From contig NZ_AOPZ01000028.1 of NCBI RefSeq assembly GCF_000414115.1, positions 34,652 to 98,651 on the forward strand: a stretch of DNA of 64,000 nt, given 5' to 3'. Below, in pieces: positions 58,872 through 64,000 of this stretch; position 1 is the stretch's first letter; each line of letters begins with the position of its first letter. A model generated the notes under the pieces. It was not told the origin of the DNA. It saw nothing but the letters and a program-made list of their open reading frames with translations, and made no database searches. The DNA is from Streptomyces aurantiacus JA 4570 (GTDB taxonomy: Bacteria; Actinomycetota; Actinomycetes; Streptomycetales; Streptomycetaceae). The position numbers and the translations under genes are program-made.

Positions 58872-60310
58872 GCCCGGGTTCCTTTCTTTGTCATACGGAT
58901 CTTCGCGGCACGGATCTTCGTGATACGGACCATCAGCAGTGACAACGCGGCGACACCGCCGGCGACGGCGAACCCCGTGACGAAGGCCGACTCGCTGGGC
59001 AGGCCCGTCATCGGGACGGCCCCGGCGTCGAGGATCGCGCCACCGACCTGGACGCCCAGGGCGACGCCGACCACGCGTGTCACCACGAGCAGGCTGGTGG
59101 CGATGCCGGTGTCCTTGGCCTCGACGGCGGTGGCGGCGTTGGTGAGCAGCGCCGTGGTACCGACGCCCGCGGCGACGGCGGTGAGAACCTTCGCGAGAAC
59201 GAGCTGCCATGCCGCGGTGTGCAGCGACGCCAGGGCGATCATCGTGGCCGCCGTGACGACGGCGCCCACGACGAGCACGGCACGCAGACCGAAACGCCGC
59301 GCCGCGATCCCGCCGACCGAATCGCTTGCCGCCCCGGCGATGGCACCGGGCAGCAGGAACAGTCCGATGTCGGTGGTGCCGAGCCCAAAGCCGTACCCGT
59401 CGGCCGATACCGCGAAGAGCTGCGGGAGCAGAAAGGTCACCATCCCGAAACTGGTGGTGATGACGAAGGTGAGCACGCACGCATGCCACATCGCGGGCTT
59501 TGCCAGCATGCGGAGATCGACCATCGGCGCGGCCGCCCGGCGCTCGACGACGACCCATCCGGTCGCGAGGGCGGCCACGACCACCCCGAGTGCACCGACC
59601 GCGAGTGGCGGCAGACCGGCGCCCGTCACCCGCACGAGCCCGAGCATGAACACGAGCAACGTGCCGCTCAGCAGCACCACGCCGGGCCAGTCGATCCCCT
59701 CGTCCGACGGGAGCGGCGGATCATGCGGCATCAGCCGCGCCACGACCAGCGTCGTCGCGATGATCGCGATCGTCGGCAGCGCGAACATCCAATGCCAGGA
59801 CAGCCCTTCCGCGATCGGCCCGGCAAACAGCGTTCCCACCATGCCGCCGCCCGTGAACAGCGCCACGACAAGGCCGATCGCCAGCCGTGACTCTCCGGCC
59901 GGGAGGTGTTTGCGCACCAGGATGAAAGAGAGCGGCAGCGCACCCACCATGACGCCCTGCAGTACCTGACCGAGCAACAACACCGCCAGGTTCGGCGCCG
60001 AAGCGGCCAGCAGGCCACCCGCCGAGACCACGGCCATCAGCCGGACGAGCACCCGCTTTCCGCCGTAGCGGTCACCGAGTTTGCCCGCGACCGGCGCGAC
60101 GACCGCGCCGGTGATGAGTAACGTGTTGCCGACCAGCGCCCCTTCGGCAGGACTGACCCCCAACTCACGTTGCAGCAGCGGGAGCGCGGGCTCCACCACG
60201 GACTGCAGGGCGCCGAGGGCGAGTGCCAAGAGGCCGAGGGCACCGATCGCCCGCCTCCCGACACGGACCGGGGAAACCACGGCTTCGGACGCGTACGTCC
60301 CTGTCAACAC
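58868..60310 (-). CDS. MFS multidrug transporter (DHA2-like)
   Basis: 480-residue drug:H+ antiporter. First membrane helix region LGLLALALGALQSVVEPALPLLQRELGVSPAEGALVGNTLLITGAVVAPVAGKLGDRYGGKRVL with the loop motif GDRYGGKR, then SWHWMFALPTIAIIATTL and VGVALGVQVGGAILDAG (motif C-like). Twelve to fourteen helices. The start is GTG 60310, or TTG 60307, after TGGAGTGATC. First gene of a two-gene unit with the FAD monooxygenase, a combination suggesting resistance to or modification of one compound. Confidence 0.88.
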   Translation of the reverse strand: MLTGTYASEAVVSPVRVGRRAIGALGLLALALGALQSVVEPALPLLQRELGVSPAEGALVGNTLLITGAVVAPVAGKLGDRYGGKRVLVRLMAVVSAGGLLAASAPNLAVLLLGQVLQGVMVGALPLSFILVRKHLPAGESRLAIGLVVALFTGGGMVGTLFAGPIAEGLSWHWMFALPTIAIIATTLVVARLMPHDPPLPSDEGIDWPGVVLLSGTLLVFMLGLVRVTGAGLPPLAVGALGVVVAALATGWVVVERRAAAPMVDLRMLAKPAMWHACVLTFVITTSFGMVTFLLPQLFAVSADGYGFGLGTTDIGLFLLPGAIAGAASDSVGGIAARRFGLRAVLVVGAVVTAATMIALASLHTAAWQLVLAKVLTAVAAGVGTTALLTNAATAVEAKDTGIATSLLVVTRVVGVALGVQVGGAILDAGAVPMTGLPSESAFVTGFAVAGGVAALSLLMVRITKIRAAKIRMTKKGTRA

Positions 60311-60375
60311 CTGTTGATCACTCCAGACACCGTCGGGCACGTGGGGAAGGCGCGGGATTCGCGCGCCTCCCACAC
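60304..60375 (-). CDS. upstream leader peptide of the MFS gene (putative, 23 aa)
   Basis: GTG 60375 opens a frame MWEARESRAFPTCPTVSGVI then NRC*, whose TGA overlaps the MFS start region. The first eleven residues match the corresponding frame in leader copy A (MWEACESRAFP) with two silent third-position changes (TCA/TCC, GCA/GCC), as expected if the peptide itself is selected. No strong ribosome site is visible before it, so this stays a hypothesis. Confidence 0.35.
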   Translation of the reverse strand: MWEARESRAFPTCPTVSGVINRC

Positions 60376-60471
60376 TTGCCTCCGGCGCCCCGGCCCGGCG
60401 TCGTCCCCGGCCGCCGTCTTCCCCTGGTGCATCCGGACCGGCCCCTCACGTGCCCTGGTGCCCGCGCACTA
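60311..60471 (-). promoter_or_regulatory. conserved ~160-nt leader, copy B, upstream of the MFS gene
   Basis: Second copy of the leader seen before the MMPL gene (49600-49757), in opposite orientation. Same conserved blocks from TAGTGCGC to GTCTGGAGTGATC, with two extra bases near the 3' end that change the frame of the short upstream ORF. A stem GTGGG-A-GGCGCG / CGCGCC-TTC-CCCAC can form. In this copy the upstream frame stops across the start of the MFS gene. Confidence 0.6.
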
Positions 60472-60598
60472 CGGGTCGGCCTGGGCCGATTCGCAGTACA
60501 ACCATTGGGTGCCTGTGAGGGTCAAGTGACATGAAACAACGGTGAATTCCAGTGGGACATTCACCGTCGCCCCCGAGCGAAGGAACCACGGAATCTCT

Positions 60599-62110
60599 AT
60601 GTCGCGCCCAAGCCGTCGAGTTCGTCTCACCGCACCGCTCATCGCCACGTTCCTGCTGACGGGCGGGCTCACCGCCTGGTCCCTCGGACAGGGCCAGGCC
60701 GAGGCCGCCACCCCCGCCGCCAAGAAGGCCGCCGCCGAGGCGACCGACGACTTCAACGGCGACGGCTACGCCGACCTGGTCGTCGGCGCCCCCGGCGGCA
60801 CCGTCTCCGGCAAGAAGCAGGCCGGGTACGTGGCGGTGACGTACGGATCGAAGAAGGGCCTCGACCCCGCCCGGAAGAAGCTCATCAGCCGCTCGACCAG
60901 CGGCGTGCCCGGCTCGGCCACCACCAAGCAGGAGTTCGGCCGCTGGTTCACCAAGGGCGACCTGGACAAGGACGGCTACACCGACCTCGTCATAGGCTCC
61001 GCCGGCGTGGCCGAGCCCGGCGGCTCGGTGATCCTGTGGGGCTCCAAGGACGGCCTCACCGGCGGCACCAAGATCTCCACCTTCGGCTTCGCGCCGCAGG
61101 CCGGGGACTTCGACGGTGACGGCACCACCGACCTGGCGCTGTTCGCCAAGGTGGGCTCCCACGGCGACGACCCGGTCGACCAGCAGGCCCGCCTGTGGAA
61201 GGGCCCCATCTCCCGCACCGGCAAGCCGACCGCCACCCTCGACTTCATGGAGAAGTCGCAGTGGTGGAGCTACGACAGCGACGACCGCCCCGACCTGAAC
61301 TGCTCGCCGCTGCCGGACCGCGCCGACAGCTGCGTCGACGGCCCGCGCTCCGTGCAGGGCCCGGTCGTGCCGCAGGCCGTCGGCGACATCAACGGCGACG
61401 GCCGCGCCGACATCGCCATGAACGACTACGCCGGCGACGGCGAGTGGGGAAACAGCGTCCTGTACGGCTCACCCACCGGCTTCAAGCGCGGTGACGCCCC
61501 GGGCGCCGACGGCTCGCTCGCCGTCGGGGACATCAATGGCGACCGCTACGACGACTTCGTCGTCGGCGACAGCGACTACGAGTCCAAGGTCATGGTCTCC
61601 TACGGCTCGAAGGACGGCCTGAAGGGCGACGTCCAGAAGTTCGACCAGGACCTGCCCGGCGTGCCCGGTGCCGAGGAGGACGGCGACGGCTTCGGCGCGT
61701 CCGTGGCCGTGGGCGACGTGAACCGCGACGGCTACGCGGACGTCGCGGTCGGCGCCCCCGGCGAGGACGTGGGCAGCGTCGGCGACGCGGGCTCCGTCAC
61801 CCTCGTCCGCGGCAGCGCCTCCGGCGTGACCGGCACCGGCGCGCAGGCGTTCCACCAGAACACGGCGGGCGTCCCCGGAGTCGCCGAGAAGGGCGACGCG
61901 TTCGGAGAGGCGACGGCGCTGCTCGACGTCACCGGAGACGGCCGCCGCGACCTCGCGGCCTCCTCCGTCCACGAGAACGCCGACGCGGGCGCGCTGTGGT
62001 CGCTGCGCGGCACGTCCACCGGCCTGACCGCCACGGACTCCGTGGCCTTCGGCCCGAAGGACCTCGCGGCCCCGAACACCGCGGCGCTGTTCGGCAGCGC
62101 GCTGCGCTAG
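60599..62110 (+). CDS. secreted FG-GAP repeat (integrin alpha-like) protein
   Basis: 503 residues with a signal peptide (VRLTAPLIATFLLTGGLTAWSLGQGQAEA). Seven-blade propeller built from FG-GAP repeats, each with a Ca-binding loop: DFNGDGYADLVVGAPGG, DLDKDGYTDLVIGSAG, DFDGDGTTDLALF, DINGDGRADIAM, DINGDRYDDFVVGD, DVNRDGYADVAVGAPGED, DVTGDGRRDLAAS. Probably extracellular or surface-attached. ATG 60599 is preceded by GAAGGAA; the frame opens earlier without support. The conserved leader copy B is read in the opposite direction just upstream. Ends in a terminator. Confidence 0.9.
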   Translation: MSRPSRRVRLTAPLIATFLLTGGLTAWSLGQGQAEAATPAAKKAAAEATDDFNGDGYADLVVGAPGGTVSGKKQAGYVAVTYGSKKGLDPARKKLISRSTSGVPGSATTKQEFGRWFTKGDLDKDGYTDLVIGSAGVAEPGGSVILWGSKDGLTGGTKISTFGFAPQAGDFDGDGTTDLALFAKVGSHGDDPVDQQARLWKGPISRTGKPTATLDFMEKSQWWSYDSDDRPDLNCSPLPDRADSCVDGPRSVQGPVVPQAVGDINGDGRADIAMNDYAGDGEWGNSVLYGSPTGFKRGDAPGADGSLAVGDINGDRYDDFVVGDSDYESKVMVSYGSKDGLKGDVQKFDQDLPGVPGAEEDGDGFGASVAVGDVNRDGYADVAVGAPGEDVGSVGDAGSVTLVRGSASGVTGTGAQAFHQNTAGVPGVAEKGDAFGEATALLDVTGDGRRDLAASSVHENADAGALWSLRGTSTGLTATDSVAFGPKDLAAPNTAALFGSALR

Positions 62111-62122
62111 TCGCGCGGCCAC

Positions 62123-62176
62123 GGGGCGAGGACGCGACGCGCGGCGCCCGGCGCCGCCGCCACCCGTCCTCGCCCC
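62123..62176. terminator. terminator with 12-bp outer and 8-bp inner stem
   Basis: GGGGCGAGGACG (62123-62134) pairs with CGTCCTCGCCCC (62165-62176); inside, GCGGCGCC pairs with GGCGCCGC. Directly after the FG-GAP gene. Confidence 0.7.
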
Positions 62177-62179
62177 TTC

Positions 62180-62236
62180 GCCGAACCGATCTCCCTGAGC
62201 CGAACCGATCTCCCTGAGCCGAACCGATCTCATTGA
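62180..62236. repeat. three 19-bp direct repeats before the Crp/Fnr promoter
   Basis: GCCGAACCGATCTCCCTGA at 62180 and 62199, and a third copy at 62218 that diverges in its last bases (CATTGA) and becomes the -35 of the promoter. Same unit length as the repeat at 33092, different sequence. Confidence 0.75.
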
Positions 62237-62261
62237 CGCGCGCCTGCCAGCTCCTTAGCGT
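62233..62261 (+). promoter_or_regulatory. promoter TTGACG-N17-TAGCGT for the Crp/Fnr gene
   Basis: TTGACG (62233-62238), 17-bp spacer, TAGCGT (62256-62261), about 40 nt before the TTG start at 62301. The -35 falls within the third repeat copy. Confidence 0.6.
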
Positions 62262-62300
62262 GCTGTCTTCCCGGTCAGTGTCGGCCCAGGAGCGGACAGC

Positions 62301-63008
62301 TTGAGTCTCATCGAACAGGAACAACCCCTGCTCGACGCGTTACGCGCGCAAGACCGAGCGGCCCTCCTCGCGCTGGGCGTCGCGCGTGACTACGAGGGCG
62401 GCGACGTGCTCCTGCCCGAACGCGCCACCACCTCGTACGTCGTCGCGATCCTCCGCGGCTGGGCGGTGGTCTCCGTGGAGACCGAACGCGGCCAGCGGCT
62501 CATCCTCGCCCTGCGCGGTGCCGGGGAACTGGTCGGCGAACTCGCCGCCGTGGACCGCCGGCCGCGCAGCGCCACGGTGACGGCGCTCGGGCCCGTGGAC
62601 AGCGTGGTGATCCCCGGCGACCGGTTCCGCGGCTTCCTCGGCTCCAGCCCCGCGGCCAGCGCGATGGTGCTCAGACAGCTCAGCTCCCGACTGCGCAGCT
62701 CCGACGGCGAACGCCGCTCGCTGGCATCGGAGAACGTGCTGCAACGTCTCGCGGCACGACTCGTGGAACTGGCCGACCGCACCGGCCGCCGCGACCCCGA
62801 CGGGGGCGTCACCATCGACCTGCCGCTGCCCCAGCACGACCTCGCCGCCTCCGTCGGATCGACCCGCGAGGCCGTCGCCAAGGCCCTGCGCCTCCTGCGC
62901 GAGCAAGGCATCGTACGCACCGCCACCAAGCGCCTAGTCGTCATCGACGCGGAGCCGCTGCGCCTGCTCGCGGGAGACGGCCCCGCGCCCGCGCGGCCGG
63001 TTGTGTAA
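62301..63008 (+). CDS. Crp/Fnr-family transcriptional regulator
   Basis: 235 residues: cyclic-nucleotide-binding beta-roll (LPERATTSYVVAILRGWAVVSVETERGQRLILALRGAGELVGELAAVDRRPRSATVTALG, with the RPRSATV phosphate-binding type cassette) and a C-terminal Crp HTH (PLPQHDLAASVGSTREAVAKALRLLREQGIV). TTG 62301 has AGGAGCG upstream. Followed by a cyclase-like gene, which makes a cyclic-nucleotide signalling pair plausible. A TGTA-N6-TACA repeat at 63004-63017, straddling its stop codon, could be its own type of site in front of the next gene. Confidence 0.9.
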   Translation: MSLIEQEQPLLDALRAQDRAALLALGVARDYEGGDVLLPERATTSYVVAILRGWAVVSVETERGQRLILALRGAGELVGELAAVDRRPRSATVTALGPVDSVVIPGDRFRGFLGSSPAASAMVLRQLSSRLRSSDGERRSLASENVLQRLAARLVELADRTGRRDPDGGVTIDLPLPQHDLAASVGSTREAVAKALRLLREQGIVRTATKRLVVIDAEPLRLLAGDGPAPARPVV

Positions 63009-63076
63009 ACGGCTACATACGCCACGGCCGCCCGCGGCCATCCTGGGTGTGCCGCAACGTCGTTCAGGGGGTTGGA

Positions 63077-63871
63077 GTGAGCAGTCACGGGGCCGTCCAC
63101 CGGCTGGTGGTGAGCGCGGACGTCAAGGGCTCGGGGCGCCTGGGGCACCAGGCCAAGCTCCGTTCGCGCCGGGGCATGTACGAGGTCTTCGAGTCGGCCT
63201 TCGACGCGGTGGCGGTACGCGGCGACCAGGTGCACCTGGAGGACCGGGGCGACGGCGTGCTGGCCGCGCTGGCCCCGGAAGTGCCGCCGTCGGCCCTGGT
63301 CGGGCTGTGGCTCGAAGAGGTCTACCAAGGGGTACGCGCCCACAACGCGGGACTGGGCGAGCGACTGCGGTTACGGATCGCGATGCACGGCGGCCCCGTC
63401 AGCGACGACGGCAGGGGCCTGGTGGGCCGGGCCGTCGACCTGGCGTGCCGACTGTGCGACAGCGAACCGGCGAAGGCGATCCTCGCCGCGGACGACGGCA
63501 TCGACCTGGTCTTCGTGGTCTCCGACGTCCTCTACCGCTCGGTGGTCGCCGACGGCGGCCGATTCGTGGAGCCCGAGCACTATCGCGCGATTCCGGTACG
63601 CGCCAAGGAGACCGACGAGGTCGCGTGGTTCCACGTGCCCCGCCGCACCCAGCCGCCCCTGCCCCCGCCCAGACCTCCGGCACGCCCGACGGGGGTGGGC
63701 GTGCCGGAGCCCGCGACCGGAGCGGAACCCCGCGGCCAGGGGGCGGCGAAGTACTCCATCAACGTCAACGGAATCAACCAGATCGTGGACGGCGCGGAGG
63801 TGCACGGCGACATCGTCGGTGCCCGCGGCGCGCCCGACGGGGACAGCGCGGAAGGAGCGGGGCCGCGGTGA
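63077..63871 (+). CDS. class III nucleotidyl cyclase-like protein with C-terminal Ile/Val/Gly/Asn motif
   Basis: 264 residues. Residues about 1-180 follow the class III cyclase pattern: first metal Asp in RLVVSADVKGSGRLG, second in LEDRGDGVLAAL, LRLRIAMHGGPVSDDGRGLVGRAVDLACRL where the usual Asn-x3-Arg is Asp-x3-Arg, so activity or base specificity may differ. Then a Pro-rich linker and the C-terminal YSINVNGINQIVDGAEVHGDIVG stretch, which resembles actinobacterial amyloid/prion-like (PP-type) motifs of conflict proteins (inference). GTG 63077 follows GGGGGTTGGA. Its stop overlaps the next gene. Confidence 0.7.
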   Translation: MSSHGAVHRLVVSADVKGSGRLGHQAKLRSRRGMYEVFESAFDAVAVRGDQVHLEDRGDGVLAALAPEVPPSALVGLWLEEVYQGVRAHNAGLGERLRLRIAMHGGPVSDDGRGLVGRAVDLACRLCDSEPAKAILAADDGIDLVFVVSDVLYRSVVADGGRFVEPEHYRAIPVRAKETDEVAWFHVPRRTQPPLPPPRPPARPTGVGVPEPATGAEPRGQGAAKYSINVNGINQIVDGAEVHGDIVGARGAPDGDSAEGAGPR

Positions 63872-64000
63872 GCGACGACGGAGGGGGCAAGGGCCCGGAG
63901 GGCAGCGGCGGAGGCAAGGGCGCGCAGGGCGGCGGCAAAGGCGCGCACGGCGGCGGTGGCGGAGGCAGAGCGGGGGGCGGCGGGCCGGGCCGCGGGGGCG
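63868..64000 (+). CDS. Gly-rich protein, N-terminal fragment (runs off window)
   Basis: GTG 63868 overlaps the cyclase-like stop (GTGA) and has AAGGAG upstream. The 44 visible residues are Gly/Lys/Ala-rich (SDDGGGKGPEGSGGGKGAQG...). The domain that would define it lies outside the window. Translational coupling suggests it is the partner or effector of the cyclase-like protein. Confidence 0.6.
   Translation, partial: MSDDGGGKGPEGSGGGKGAQGGGKGAHGGGGGGRAGGGGPGRGG

Noticed and set aside
60542..60598. Earlier start for the FG-GAP protein
   Set aside because: Adds 19 residues before a good signal peptide and lacks a ribosome site; ATG 60599 is preceded by GAAGGAA.

Overview
The window is typical high-GC actinobacterial chromosome and almost certainly Streptomyces. 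Evidence for this: very strong GC bias at third codon positions, many GTG/TTG starts, frequent 4-nt ATGA/GTGA stop-start overlaps, leaderless genes with TANNNT boxes 6-7 nt before the start, and families common in that genus (lasso peptide, Nur-type nickel control, LutABC, PqqD-like RRE, FG-GAP, CDF/CmtR). It is not a phage or plasmid region. I see no tRNA, rRNA, CRISPR array or intact insertion sequence.

Layout. 0-6.7 kb: the 3' part of an acyl-ACP desaturase, a lipoprotein, a cupin, and an osmoprotectant (OpuC/ProU-type) ABC transporter split around a methyltransferase; both its binding protein and its ATPase carry apparent frameshifts. 6.7-9.6 kb: lutABC for L-lactate oxidation. 9.8-19.4 kb: hydrolase, PIG-L deacetylase, then an acyl-CoA/lipid block (enoyl-CoA hydratase, SDR, quinone oxidoreductase, two acyl-CoA dehydrogenases) with palindromic operators over its promoters. 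19.4-24.8 kb: a five-gene NikABCDE-type nickel transporter behind a Nur-like box; the nikA signal peptide is disturbed by a 22-bp tandem duplication. 24.9-26.8 kb: divergent LysR/NmrA-like pair. 26.9-34.2 kb: a DeoR-controlled sugar or polyol cluster (RbtT-type MFS permease, two FGGY kinases, histidine phosphatase, 2-hydroxyacid dehydrogenase) of unknown substrate, with an unusual relay of overlapping mini-ORFs between two genes.

34.2-37.1 kb: a complete lasso peptide cluster (precursor A, cyclase C, RRE protein B1, protease B2). The precursor is a 46-residue ORF with predicted core GSIGRFPEVSFNWWPF and an 8-residue Gly1-Glu8 ring. 37.1-38.2 kb: CmtR-like metal sensor with CDF exporter. 38.4-48.2 kb: mixed regulators, secreted proteins and small membrane proteins, including a MarR/VOC divergon with two perfect operators. 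48.2-60.5 kb: a detoxification/efflux island (P450, MMPL pump with two-component system, MacB/FtsX-type ABC system, FAD monooxygenase with MFS pump). The MMPL and MFS genes sit behind two copies (about 85% identical by eye) of the same ~160-nt leader, which contains a short conserved upstream frame. 60.6-64 kb: FG-GAP surface protein, Crp/Fnr regulator, class III cyclase-like protein with a possible prion-like C-terminal motif, and the start of a Gly-rich protein cut by the window edge.

A recurrent theme is short perfect tandem duplications (18-30 bp, 2-4 copies) near gene starts and ends. Some are in frame and some break frames. They are either a property of this genome or assembly artefacts, and raw reads would be needed to decide.
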